Source: an uncultured Lachnospiraceae bacterium
Lineage (GTDB): Bacteria; Bacillota; Clostridia; Lachnospirales; Lachnospiraceae
Direction: 5' to 3'
Assembly (NCBI GenBank): GCA_947626775.1
Contig: CANQTL010000016.1
Coordinates: forward strand, 1-64,000
DNA: 64,000 nt
Both the position numbers and the translations under genes were made by a program. Numbering within the stretch: the first letter of the stretch is position 1; each line of letters starts with the position of its first letter. Below, one piece after another: positions 7,294 to 15,354 of the stretch. The notes beneath the pieces are model-generated. The model was not told the origin of the DNA. It did not search any database and was given only the letters and a program-made list of their open reading frames with translations.

Positions 7294-7344
7294 GATGGTG
7301 ACAGGTAAGGCGAGAACCGTGCGGATATCAGAAAGGAGACACAA

Positions 7345-9714
7345 ATGCGGAGCAGAAAGATGAGGAGCAGACTCACGGCAATTTCTGTGGCGGCGGCCAT
7401 GGTGTTCGCGCTTGCAGGCTGCGGCGGTGAGGGCCAGCCGGATGGAGCAGCGCAGGGAGAGGGCGATCCCACGCCGGAGGGCACTATCGCCTCCATCGAT
7501 AAGGAAGTGACGATGGGCCGGTACGTGGAGACACAGATTGATCTGGCGGAGCAGCTGAAGGCACAGAATGCGGGTATGGAGATGACGTCCCTGTGCCGTC
7601 TGGAGGACGGGCGCGTCGTTGTGCTGGACAGTATCGCGGGTGTGCTGGTGTCCGGGGACGAGGGCGATACCTGGAGCGTGGAAAATCCCGCGTGGTTCAC
7701 GCAGATGCGGCAGGAAGATATCTATATCAGTACCATGGCCATGACGCCCGACGGTACGGCCGTGGTCGTATACGATCCGCCGGAAAACGGCGACGAGTTT
7801 CAGCCTGTGATGAAACTTATCCTTCCCGACGGCACGGAAGTACCCGTGGAGCTGGATCTGACGGAAGAGGAAAAGTACGTCAGACAGGTGATCGCGAGCG
7901 AAGAGGGTCGTATCTTTGCCAACACTTTCGACGGTGTGTACGAGATCACGGCGGACGGCGGCAGCGGGAAGATCACGGGGTTGGGCTCCTCGGCGGCCAG
8001 CTCTATGTGGATCTGGGCGCGGGGCAGCCTGCTCTATCTGGATACGGGCACAGGCGCGCCGCTGATCTATGATCTGGATGCGGACGCCTATGTGGAGGAT
8101 GAGGTTCTGGGGGAATTCATGGAGACAAACTATGCGGACCGCTCCTACAACGGCAATGCCTCCGCCTCTGTGTATCTGCTGCCGGGCGCGGACGATACCC
8201 TCTATATCGCGGGCAGCAGGGGGATCCACCGCCATGTGGTGGGCGGCAATATGATGGAACAGATCGTGGACGGCGATCTCTCGATTCTGAGCAATCCGGC
8301 TTACAACTTTGTCTCCATGCTGGAGCTTGACGGGGACGCCTTTCTGGCGATCTTCGACAACGGCAAGGCGGTCCGGTTCCGCTATGACCCGGATGTGCCC
8401 AGCCTGCCGGAAAATACGCTGGTGATCTACAGCCTGCGGGAGAATGCGGACGTCAGACAGGCGATCGCCGCTTTTCAGACGACTCACCCAGACACCTTTG
8501 TCTCCTACAAGACAGGCATGAGCGACGGCGATTCGGTGACGGCGGAAGATGCGGCCAAGCGGCTCAATACCGAGATTATGGCGGGCACGGGGCCTGACCT
8601 GATCGTGCTGGACGGGCTGCCGATGGATTCCTATGTGGAAAAAGGGCTGCTGCTCGACCTGACCGACTATCTGGCGCAGTACAGTCAGAAAGAACCCCTC
8701 TTCGACAATGTGATTGAGGCGTTGAAGGTGGACGGCAGGGCGTACATGGCGTGCGGCACGGTGATCCTGCCGATGCTTGTGGCGAAAGAGGCCGAGACCG
8801 CCAATCTGACGGATCTGGCAGGCGTAGCCGATACGGTGGAAAAGCTGAGGGCGGAGAACCCTGGGGAGGACATCGTCGGCATCTGCGACGAGAGAGATCT
8901 GCTGGGACAGTTCATCAGCACCGGCGAACCCGCGTGGATGAAAGAGGACGGCACGCTGGATATGGATAGAGTCGGTCAGTATCTGGAACAGTGCAGGCGC
9001 ATCTGGGACGCCCAGATGGACGGTATCTCCACGGACGTCGTCAAAGCCTACGGCGAGGACGGGCCGTACTATACGGGCTTCGGCGCGGAGGAGATCAGGA
9101 GCGGCATGGTCGAGCACGGCATCCAGCAGGGAGTTACCGACTATGCCATGGGAGGGATGAAACTGCTGAGCGGCTGGACGATCTCATATTATACCTACGC
9201 GCAGTTACTCTCCATCCGGCGCAATTTTCTGAAAGACTGTGACGACGTGACCGCTGTGCCGATGCAGGGGCAGTGCACAGGTGTGTTTGCTCCCAAGACG
9301 CTGCTCGGCGTCAGCGCGGCCTCGGATAAACAGGAGGAGGCGAAAGCATTTCTGGACGTCTTTCTGTCTGCCGACGCCCAGAGCCTGTACAGCGGCTTCC
9401 CGCTGAATCAGAACGCTTTTGACATGCAGTTCACGCCGGAGGCTTCCTATCTGGGCCCGAACAATGAATATGTCTACCTCTCCACCCAGTGGAAGGACGG
9501 CACGCAGTTCGATTTTACGATCTACTGGCCGGAGGATATGCAGATCGCGGACTTCAAGGCGCAGCTTGGCGCGCTCACCACGGCCTATATCCCTGACGAT
9601 ATGCTGGAGCAGGCAGTGATCGGCGAAGGGGTGAGTTATCTGAAAGGGGAGTGCACGCTGGAGGAAACGCTTGCGGCGATTGAAAAAGATGCGCAGATCT
9701 ATATGGCGGAGTAA
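7345..9714 (+). CDS. lipoprotein with propeller-like N-terminus and solute-binding C-terminus (paralog 1)
   Basis: A 789-residue exported lipoprotein: basic N-terminus, hydrophobic stretch and lipobox L-A-G-C with C26. Residues about 60-340 contain strand-rich repeats and an Asp-box-like S-G-D-E-G-D-T-W (103-110), suggesting a beta-propeller. From about 350 it resembles extracellular solute-binding proteins of carbohydrate ABC systems (R-L-N-T-E-I-M-A-G-T-G-P-D-L-I, then Y-V-E-K-G-L-L-L-D-L). Typical binding proteins are 400-550 residues, so the N-terminal half is an addition. AAAGGAG lies before ATG 7345. No permease or ATPase is near. It is divergent from a two-component system and followed by a paralog at 9955, so sensing at the cell surface is an alternative to transport. 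Confidence 0.82.
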   Translation: MRSRKMRSRLTAISVAAAMVFALAGCGGEGQPDGAAQGEGDPTPEGTIASIDKEVTMGRYVETQIDLAEQLKAQNAGMEMTSLCRLEDGRVVVLDSIAGVLVSGDEGDTWSVENPAWFTQMRQEDIYISTMAMTPDGTAVVVYDPPENGDEFQPVMKLILPDGTEVPVELDLTEEEKYVRQVIASEEGRIFANTFDGVYEITADGGSGKITGLGSSAASSMWIWARGSLLYLDTGTGAPLIYDLDADAYVEDEVLGEFMETNYADRSYNGNASASVYLLPGADDTLYIAGSRGIHRHVVGGNMMEQIVDGDLSILSNPAYNFVSMLELDGDAFLAIFDNGKAVRFRYDPDVPSLPENTLVIYSLRENADVRQAIAAFQTTHPDTFVSYKTGMSDGDSVTAEDAAKRLNTEIMAGTGPDLIVLDGLPMDSYVEKGLLLDLTDYLAQYSQKEPLFDNVIEALKVDGRAYMACGTVILPMLVAKEAETANLTDLAGVADTVEKLRAENPGEDIVGICDERDLLGQFISTGEPAWMKEDGTLDMDRVGQYLEQCRRIWDAQMDGISTDVVKAYGEDGPYYTGFGAEEIRSGMVEHGIQQGVTDYAMGGMKLLSGWTISYYTYAQLLSIRRNFLKDCDDVTAVPMQGQCTGVFAPKTLLGVSAASDKQEEAKAFLDVFLSADAQSLYSGFPLNQNAFDMQFTPEASYLGPNNEYVYLSTQWKDGTQFDFTIYWPEDMQIADFKAQLGALTTAYIPDDMLEQAVIGEGVSYLKGECTLEETLAAIEKDAQIYMAE

Positions 9715-9726
9715 AGTCATGGTTGA

Positions 9727-9890
9727 TGGCCTCGCGATTTTTCATACCGTCGCAGGCACGCTTTCGCTGCGTTACGGACACGTAGCAGACGCTAAGCTCG
9801 AAAAGACCTCGCTAAGCGCTGAATTAAGTCTGTAAGACTTAATTCGGAGTAACAGCACCTGCTTGCGGTATGAAAAATCGCAAGGCCGCA
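9727..9890 (+). repeat. structured intergenic element with 16-bp perfect inverted arms
   Basis: GCGATTTTTCATACCG (9734-9749) is the exact reverse complement of 9866-9881, and the pairing extends imperfectly outward (GGCCT/AGGCC) and inward (GCAGG/CCTGC). Inside lies a second palindrome, GAATTAAGTCT-GTA-AGACTTAATTC (9821-9845). The left arm resembles the element after the second lipoprotein gene at 12380-12418 (TTTCATA, then CAG-x-CACG and CGCT-x-CGTT-x-CGG). There is no terminal T-run. Confidence 0.65.
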
Positions 9891-9954
9891 AGCTATGAAT
9901 CTTGTACAGACCGCATATAGAAGCTGAAAAATAAAAAATGAAAAGGGAAAAAAT

Positions 9955-12354
9955 ATGCAGAATAGAAAGAGCATGAGAATGGATGGGAAAGAGAACATAA
10001 AGCCGGGCGCGCGCAGAGCGGTGCGCAGGCTTGCGGCCATTATACTGGCGGCAGTCATGGCGCTCGGGCTTGTAGGCTGCGGCGCGGGAGAGACGAATGG
10101 GGACTCTCAGAAAACGACAGACGAAACGGCGGCAGGGGCAGGGACGGGCACGCAGGGCGACAAAGATGCGGCTAACGGCCAGACTGCCATGGGGCGGTAC
10201 GTGGAGGAGGAAATCGACCTGTCGGGGCAGCTCAGCACTCCGGCCTTTATGGGAATGCGGGAGGACGGCAGCCTCGTCATTATGGACACGGAGACGGGTA
10301 TTTTCGTCTCTGAGGACGACGGCGCGACGTGGACGCAGGACGATCCGGCATGGTATACCGCTATGAAGGCGGAAGAGACGATTTATCTGAACGGCATGGC
10401 GATGCTCCCGGACGGCACGGCGGCGGTGGCCTATGTGCCTGACACGGAGAGCGAGGACTGGCGGCAGGAGGTCGCCCTCTATGCGCCCGACGGGACGGAG
10501 GTCGAGCTGACGCTTGCGTTCACGGAGGAGGACGGCTACGCCAGAGACCTGGAAGTGAATTCTGACGGACGGTTTTTCGTGAGGACCAGCCGCAACGTCT
10601 ATGAGCTGCATCCGGACGGCAGCGGGAAAAAGGCGCTGACGCCGGAGGAGAGTTCCCATGTCTGGGCACACAACAATTTGTTGTATATCGACTGCGAGAT
10701 GGACGGCATGGAGATGCCCGCCGTCTATGACATGGACGCGGAAGAATATATCGAAGATACGGTGCTGGTGGATTTCGTGCAGAAAACCTATGGGAGCCGC
10801 TACTATAACGGCCACTACTACGCCACGATGAGTCTGCTGCCGGCGGACGGCGACACGGTCTATCTCTTCGGGCCTAAAGGCATCCACAGACATTCCGTGG
10901 GCGGCAACATGGTGGAACAGGTTGTGGACGGCGCGCTCTCCCATCTGAGCAACCCTGACTATACGCTGATCGCCACGCTGCAGCTGGCGGACGACGAGTT
11001 TCTGGCGCTCTGCGCGGGCAATAAACTGCTGCATTTTACCTACGACCCGGACGTGCCGACGGTGCCGGAGAACATACTGACGGTGTACAGTCTCGAGGAA
11101 AACGACGACATCAGACAGGCGATCTCCTATTACCAGACGCAGAATCCGGAATGGTTCGTCTCCTACGAGATCGGTATGGAAGACAGCGCCGTGACCAGGG
11201 ACGACGCGCTCAAGAAGCTGAACACGGAAGTTATGGCGGGCACAGGCCCCGATCTGATCGTGATGGACGGTCTGCCGATGGATTCCTATATCGAAAAAGG
11301 ATTGCTTCTCGACCTCACGGACTACTTCGCGCAGTACAGTCAGAAGGATCCGCTCTTCGACAATGTGATCGAGGCGCTCAAGGTGGACGGCAAAGCGTAT
11401 ATGGCGCCGGCAGTCATGGAACTGCCCGTGCTGGGAGCGCAGGAAAAGTATGTGACAGATATGACAGATCTGTCAGGCGTGGCGGACGCACTGGAGCGGA
11501 TGCGCGCGGATTATCCGGGAGAGAACCTGACCGGCATGGTGAGCAGCGGGGAAGTGCTGAAGCGCTTCGTCTACACCAGCGCGCCGCTGTGGATCAACGA
11601 GGACGGCGCGCTCGATACGGAGGTGATCGGGGCATATCTGGAACAGTGCAAGCGCATCTACGACGCGCAGATGGACGGACTGGACAAGGATATTCTGGAG
11701 AAATATATGGAGCGCAACGAGAGACTTTCTTCCTATACGGGGATTGATATGTCAACCTATGAGTCCAGCGCGGGCAACGATGTGCTGGCGGTGATCAGCG
11801 GCGAACAGCATATGGCGAGCGGCGACATCGACAATATGTGGTATTATGCGGAGATGCTGGGTCTGGAAAGAGCGCCGGGCTGCGAGGACGTCCGCGTGGT
11901 TCCCATGCAGGGACAGTGTAAGGACGTGTTCAAGCCAAGAACACTGCTGGCGATCAGCGCGGCTTCCGCCCAGCCCGACGCGGCGAAATCCTTTATGGAC
12001 CTGTTCCTCTCCGCAGACGCACAGGCCAATTATAACGGCTTTCCGCTGAACCAGACGGCTTTTGACAGGCAGCTTACACCGCCCGCGGATCTGGGAGAGA
12101 ACAACGAGTATGGAACTCTCGCCAGCAGTAACGGGGATGAGGAACCCATCACGCTGCACACTTACTGGCCCACGAAGGAGGAGACGGCGGCATTTAAAGA
12201 GCGTCTCGCTTCGCTGCAGACGGCCTACATCACCGACAGCGTGCTGGAAGGCACGGTGTTCCAGGCGGGCAGCGGCTACTTAAACGGAGAGCGGAAGCTG
12301 GAGGATGCGCTGGCGGAGATTGAGAAGAGAGCGGCGATTTATATGGCGGAGTAG
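9955..12354 (+). CDS. lipoprotein with propeller-like N-terminus and solute-binding C-terminus (paralog 2)
   Basis: A 799-residue paralog of the preceding protein, alike along its whole length. The signal peptide is longer, with lipobox L-V-G-C and C42. The Asp-box-like S-E-D-D-G-A-T-W lies at 119-126. The C-terminal binding domain carries the same A-G-T-G-P-D-L-I-V-M-D-G-L-P-M-D-S-Y block and M-Q-G-Q-C-K-D-V-F-K-P. AAGGGA precedes ATG 9955. The pair looks like a tandem duplication that included the downstream stem-loop element. Ligand unknown. Divergence is greatest in the linker after the lipid-anchored cysteine. Confidence 0.82.
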   Translation: MQNRKSMRMDGKENIKPGARRAVRRLAAIILAAVMALGLVGCGAGETNGDSQKTTDETAAGAGTGTQGDKDAANGQTAMGRYVEEEIDLSGQLSTPAFMGMREDGSLVIMDTETGIFVSEDDGATWTQDDPAWYTAMKAEETIYLNGMAMLPDGTAAVAYVPDTESEDWRQEVALYAPDGTEVELTLAFTEEDGYARDLEVNSDGRFFVRTSRNVYELHPDGSGKKALTPEESSHVWAHNNLLYIDCEMDGMEMPAVYDMDAEEYIEDTVLVDFVQKTYGSRYYNGHYYATMSLLPADGDTVYLFGPKGIHRHSVGGNMVEQVVDGALSHLSNPDYTLIATLQLADDEFLALCAGNKLLHFTYDPDVPTVPENILTVYSLEENDDIRQAISYYQTQNPEWFVSYEIGMEDSAVTRDDALKKLNTEVMAGTGPDLIVMDGLPMDSYIEKGLLLDLTDYFAQYSQKDPLFDNVIEALKVDGKAYMAPAVMELPVLGAQEKYVTDMTDLSGVADALERMRADYPGENLTGMVSSGEVLKRFVYTSAPLWINEDGALDTEVIGAYLEQCKRIYDAQMDGLDKDILEKYMERNERLSSYTGIDMSTYESSAGNDVLAVISGEQHMASGDIDNMWYYAEMLGLERAPGCEDVRVVPMQGQCKDVFKPRTLLAISAASAQPDAAKSFMDLFLSADAQANYNGFPLNQTAFDRQLTPPADLGENNEYGTLASSNGDEEPITLHTYWPTKEETAAFKERLASLQTAYITDSVLEGTVFQAGSGYLNGERKLEDALAEIEKRAAIYMAE

Positions 12355-12369
12355 AAAAGATAAGTCATG

Positions 12370-12457
12370 TCTGCGCAGATTTCATATGCCATCACAGACA
12401 CGATTCCGCTCCGTTGCGGGAAGAATGCGTTCCTTGCATTCTTCCCGGGGCTGTGAT
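12370..12457 (+). repeat. stem-loop element after the second lipoprotein gene
   Basis: ATCACAG (12391-12397) pairs with CTGTGAT (12451-12457), enclosing a perfect 11-bp hairpin GGGAAGAATGC/GCATTCTTCCC (12418-12428, 12436-12446). The left part is a divergent copy of the element at 9740-9776. It may act as a terminator or 3'-end stabiliser, although the T-run is lacking. Confidence 0.55.
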
Positions 12458-12498
12458 AAAGTGACTGAAAGAAAATACACAAAACGGGAGACATAACA

Positions 12499-12690
12499 AT
12501 GTTCACGGAAAATCAAATCAAATTTATGCAATCACTTGGCATAGAGGCTGATTTTGATAATTTATCCGATAATGAGTTGGTACAGATAGAGGAAAGAGTT
12601 GGCGATGAGTTACAGCGTGTGGGTTTTGGTATTGACAATACTATCACAGAAACTGGAAAACTGTGTGAAAGTATTTTGGATAAATTGTAA
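12499..12690 (+). CDS. small acidic hypothetical protein (63 aa)
   Basis: A 63-residue acidic protein starting M-F-T-E-N-Q-I-K-F and ending C-E-S-I-L-D-K-L. The pattern M-Q-S-L-G-I-x-A-D-F-D-N-L-S-D-N-E-L suggests a compact helical fold. CGGGAG lies about 10 nt before ATG 12499. The sequence is much more AT-rich than the lipoprotein genes before it, marking the start of an accessory patch shared with the RNase-like gene at 12969. No family recognised. A role as partner or immunity factor of that RNase-like protein is only a guess; a terminator separates the two genes. Confidence 0.65.
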   Translation: MFTENQIKFMQSLGIEADFDNLSDNELVQIEERVGDELQRVGFGIDNTITETGKLCESILDKL

Positions 12691-12773
12691 AATAGGCAAA
12701 GACCGTTTTAACGCATAGTCATCATAAAAATGGGAATTGGCATTGGCATATAAAGACGATAATACTGTTATGT

Positions 12774-12801
12774 GCGTCGGAGTGATCCGGCGCTTTTTTT
12801 T
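12774..12801 (+). terminator. intrinsic terminator after the 63-aa gene
   Basis: GCGTCGGA (12774-12781), loop GTGA and TCCGGCGC (12786-12793) form 8 bp with one T-G pair, followed by eight T's. Confidence 0.85.
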
Positions 12802-12859
12802 ACGTGGGCAATGAGCCAAGCTGACGAGCTTGTTTGTCAATTTGGCGAATGCCGCGATA
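12802..12859 (+). repeat. terminator-linked dispersed repeat, longest copy C
   Basis: Starts ACGTGGGCAATGAGCCAAG and ends GGCGAATGCCGCGATA. The inner part is itself a dyad (CCAA-n2-TGAC ... GTCA-n2-TTGG). The outer GGGCA and TGCC ends also pair, so the whole unit is an imperfect palindrome of about 58 nt. Copy D at 15657 lacks exactly the inner hairpin. Confidence 0.7.
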
Positions 12860-12909
12860 ACGGGATAAAACACGCTTTGTGAGTTTCAGCCCGTTACAAT
12901 AGAAAGATA

Positions 12910-12937
12910 TAGACAAAGCTACTGAGTTTGATATAAT
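12910..12937 (+). promoter_or_regulatory. promoter of the PBECR-like gene
   Basis: TAGACA (12910-12915), 16 nt and TATAAT (12932-12937), about 30 nt before ATG 12969. Confidence 0.65.
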
Positions 12938-12968
12938 GGAAACACTAAACGGAAAAGAAATGATATAG

Positions 12969-13346
12969 ATGCAGATAGTTGGTAAGATAAACAAAAAAAT
13001 TTATAAATGTATCACTCCGGATATTGTTACAGATGAGGTTATTATTACGAATGAACGCATAGAGCATATAAAGGAACGACACCCGAATGATTATGAAAGA
13101 TATTATGGCTATTTGAAAGAGATTGTGGAGCATCCGCAGTATATTGTCGAAACAAGCAAACCTTATACGGCGCTGATTCTGAAAGAATTTACTAATGGCG
13201 GCGAGCAGTTCAAGACTGTGCTGCGGCTTGCGGTATCGCATGATAATCCTAATTTTAAAAATTCCATAATAACATTTATGAAAATAAATGACAGGGAGTG
13301 GAAAAGGGTGCTTAAAAATAAGGAGATACTTTACAGAAATGAATGA
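12969..13346 (+). CDS. PBECR-type (barnase/EndoU/colicin E5-like) RNase-fold protein
   Basis: A 125-residue protein similar to the stand-alone PBECR (phage-barnase-EndoU-ColicinE5/D-RelE-like) nucleases. The core has I-T-N-E-R-I-E-H-I-K-E-R-H-P (about 28-41), in which two histidines are candidates for catalysis, then a helix and strands ending in the A-L-I-L-K-E-F segment and a final N-S-I-I-T-F-M-K-I strand. The region is AT-rich and has its own promoter (12910-12937). No antitoxin-like gene follows; the only neighbour is the 63-residue gene upstream. Whether it acts as a toxin, a defence effector or a domesticated nuclease is not shown by the sequence. Start ATG 12969 has only a weak ribosome binding site (GGAAAAGAA). 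Confidence 0.7.
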   Translation: MQIVGKINKKIYKCITPDIVTDEVIITNERIEHIKERHPNDYERYYGYLKEIVEHPQYIVETSKPYTALILKEFTNGGEQFKTVLRLAVSHDNPNFKNSIITFMKINDREWKRVLKNKEILYRNE

Positions 13347-13374
13347 ATTTGATAAAATATACATACCATGAAAC

Positions 13375-13490
13375 AGAGATTGTTCGAGGTGGAAGATTTC
13401 GTCCCCGTCCACACGCCGATGGCTTGACAGGAGAAATCCGAGAGATGCAGGAGAAAGGGACGCCTGCCGAACAATCTCTTTTCTTGTCTT
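13375..13490 (+). ncRNA. candidate structured RNA with pseudoknot, family unknown
   Basis: A 12-bp outer stem joins AGAGATTGTTCG (13375-13386) and CGAACAATCTCT (13468-13479), followed by T-rich sequence. Inside, GATTTC (13395-13400) can pair with GAAATC (13433-13438), while GTCCC (13401-13405) can pair with GGGAC (13457-13461), an interleaved pseudoknot arrangement. A GCC-GAT-GGC hairpin lies between, and GCAGG/CCTGC (13447-13451, 13463-13467) is an alternative pairing. No known riboswitch consensus was recognised. It could be a riboswitch-like leader, a small RNA or an elaborate terminator. Confidence 0.4.
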
Positions 13491-13518
13491 TGGAAGGTTC
13501 ATAATGAGCCGAAATCTT

Positions 13519-13647
13519 TCAGAACCCCATCTCCTTTAGATTATGTACAAGATTCACATAGAATTCCCGCACGTCAGAGTGGGGGATATTCTTGCGGTTT
13601 AAGTCGATCATGTCGCTGTCGAAGCGTTTTACGATGGGATAGACCAT
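13519..13647 (-). pseudogene. short gene remnant or tiny ORF (42 codons)
   Basis: The minus strand encodes 42 residues starting M-V-Y-P-I-V-K-R-F-D-S-D-M and ending N-L-K-E-M-G-F before TGA. The composition is protein-like, but ATG 13647 has no ribosome binding site and a stop lies just upstream in frame. It reads as the C-terminal tail of a larger lost protein. Family not identified. Confidence 0.35.
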
Positions 13648-13843
13648 GTTCAGGGGGAATCAGTCGCCTGACGCTGTACAGACAGGCCGCAAACAGTCTT
13701 GCATTCGGCTCGTTTACGCTGTCATAGCAGCAAATTCGCAGCACAAATGCAGGCGGGTGGCGCGAATGAAGAATCTGCGCTATAATCATGGTGATATGGC
13801 ACAGACGGCGCGTCGGCGCGGGCATGAAACGGAGCGGGTTACT

Positions 13844-15250
13844 ATGGAGGGAATCAGGGCCGGGGTAAGAGAAAAGGCAAAAGAAAAGACCAGAGAGGAA
13901 CGCATGGCGACGGAATCTGTGGGAAAGCTGATGGTCAGCATGACGCTGCCGGCCATTCTGGCGCAGATCATCAACGTGCTGTACAGCGTGATCGACCGCA
14001 TCTACATCGGACACATGGAAGGGGTGGGCGCCAATGCGCTGACAGGCGTGGGCGTCACTTTCTGTATCACCATGTTCATCTCGGCTTTTTCCGCCTTTGT
14101 CAGCAGCGGGGCGGCGCCGCTTGCGGCCATTTGGCTTGGCAAGGGCGACAGGGAGCACGCGGAAAAGATCCTCGGCAACAGCGTGAGCTTTCTGATTGTA
14201 TGTACGGTTGTGCTGATGGCGGTTTTCTACGCTTTTCAGAGGCCGCTTCTCTATAAGTTCGGCGCCAGTGACGCCACCATCGGGTACGCCATGGACTATC
14301 TCTCCATTTATCTTGCCGGCACATTTTTCGTGGAGATGGCGCTGGGGCTGAATGCCTTCATCATCTGCCAGAGCCGGGCGAAAACGGCGATGCTCTCCGT
14401 GCTGATCGGAGCCGTCGCCAATATCGTTCTGGATCCGATCTTTATTTTTGCGCTGCATATGGGCGTCAGGGGAGCGGCTGTCGCAACAGTGATCTCGCAG
14501 GGATTGAGCGCGGCGTGGGTGCTGGCGTTTCTCTTTGGAGAGCGATCGTCCCTGAAGATCCGAAGGAGCTGTATGCGCATCGACGGCGGCATTCTGGGGA
14601 GCGTGTTCGCCCTTGGCATCTCGCCTTTTATCATGAACGCGACGGAAAGTTTTATCAGCATTGTTCTGAATCACGGTCTGCAAGTGTACGGCGGGGACTT
14701 ATATGTGGGATCGCTGACGATCATGCAGAGCATTATGCAGTTGTTCTCCGCGCCGCTCAATGGATTCACGCAGGGCATGACGCCGATTGTCAGCTACAAT
14801 TACGGGGCGAAGAACTTTGGGCGGGTGAGACTGCTGTACCGATGGCTGATCGGTATCTGTTTCGGTTTTCGGTTCCTGACGACGCTGTCCACGATGGTCT
14901 TTCCGGCTTTTTATGCGCGTTTCTTTACGAACGAGCAGGAGCTCGTGACGTTGACCGGACAGGTCATGCCGATCTTTATGGCGGGAATGCTCCTGTTCGG
15001 GCTGCAGAACGGAATCCAGCCCACCTTCCTCGCGCTGGGACAGGCGAAGGTGTCGCTGTTCATTGCGGTGCTGCGCAAGATCATCCTGCTTATACCGCTG
15101 GCGGTCATCCTGCCGCACTTTGTGGGCGTGATGGGCGTCTACTATGCGGAGCCCGTCTCGGATATTCTGTCCGCAGTCACCGCCACCGCGCTTTTTGCGC
15201 TGCATATCAGAAGGATCCTGTCGGAGGAGGCGCTGGCAAAGATACGGTAG
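13844..15250 (+). CDS. MATE family efflux transporter (second complete copy)
   Basis: A 468-residue MATE transporter with about 12 membrane helices. Residues about 30-50 carry M-T-L-P-A-I-L-A-Q-I-I-N-V-L-Y-S-V-I-D-R-I-Y-I-G split over the first helix and loop, and the second half has P-L-N-G-F-T-Q-G-M-T-P-I-V-S-Y-N-Y-G-A. The Y-S-V-I-D-R and G-V-G-V-T-F variants differ from the protein at 2183, so this is a different subgroup and not a recent duplicate. The frame is open back to 13646, but ATG 13844 is chosen: it has GGAG upstream and the earlier part does not resemble the family. The cytoplasmic N-terminus is unusually basic (K-E-K-A-K-E-K-T-R). Confidence 0.9.
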   Translation: MEGIRAGVREKAKEKTREERMATESVGKLMVSMTLPAILAQIINVLYSVIDRIYIGHMEGVGANALTGVGVTFCITMFISAFSAFVSSGAAPLAAIWLGKGDREHAEKILGNSVSFLIVCTVVLMAVFYAFQRPLLYKFGASDATIGYAMDYLSIYLAGTFFVEMALGLNAFIICQSRAKTAMLSVLIGAVANIVLDPIFIFALHMGVRGAAVATVISQGLSAAWVLAFLFGERSSLKIRRSCMRIDGGILGSVFALGISPFIMNATESFISIVLNHGLQVYGGDLYVGSLTIMQSIMQLFSAPLNGFTQGMTPIVSYNYGAKNFGRVRLLYRWLIGICFGFRFLTTLSTMVFPAFYARFFTNEQELVTLTGQVMPIFMAGMLLFGLQNGIQPTFLALGQAKVSLFIAVLRKIILLIPLAVILPHFVGVMGVYYAEPVSDILSAVTATALFALHIRRILSEEALAKIR

Positions 15251-15317
15251 ACGCAGTTTTGCGGACGGAGACGGGGATACGGTAGAAGCAGTCTTGCAGA
15301 CAGAGCCAGAGCTGGGC

Positions 15318-15346
15318 TTGACAAGGCGGGGCGCTTATGGTAAGTT
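15318..15346 (+). promoter_or_regulatory. promoter before the riboswitch
   Basis: Consensus TTGACA (15318-15323), 17 nt and TAAGTT (15341-15346), preceded by TGG (extended -10). The predicted transcript starts at the foot of the aptamer near 15353. Confidence 0.6.
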
Positions 15347-15354
15347 GGATTCAA

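Noticed and set aside
7261..9117. A 618-residue minus-strand frame opposite the first lipoprotein gene
   Set aside because: It is a codon-position shadow of a GC-rich gene: His/Arg-rich, no domain, no ribosome binding site. The plus strand has a signal peptide and family motifs.
9772..11034. A 420-residue minus-strand frame opposite the second lipoprotein gene
   Set aside because: Same shadow pattern as above; basic low-complexity product without motifs.
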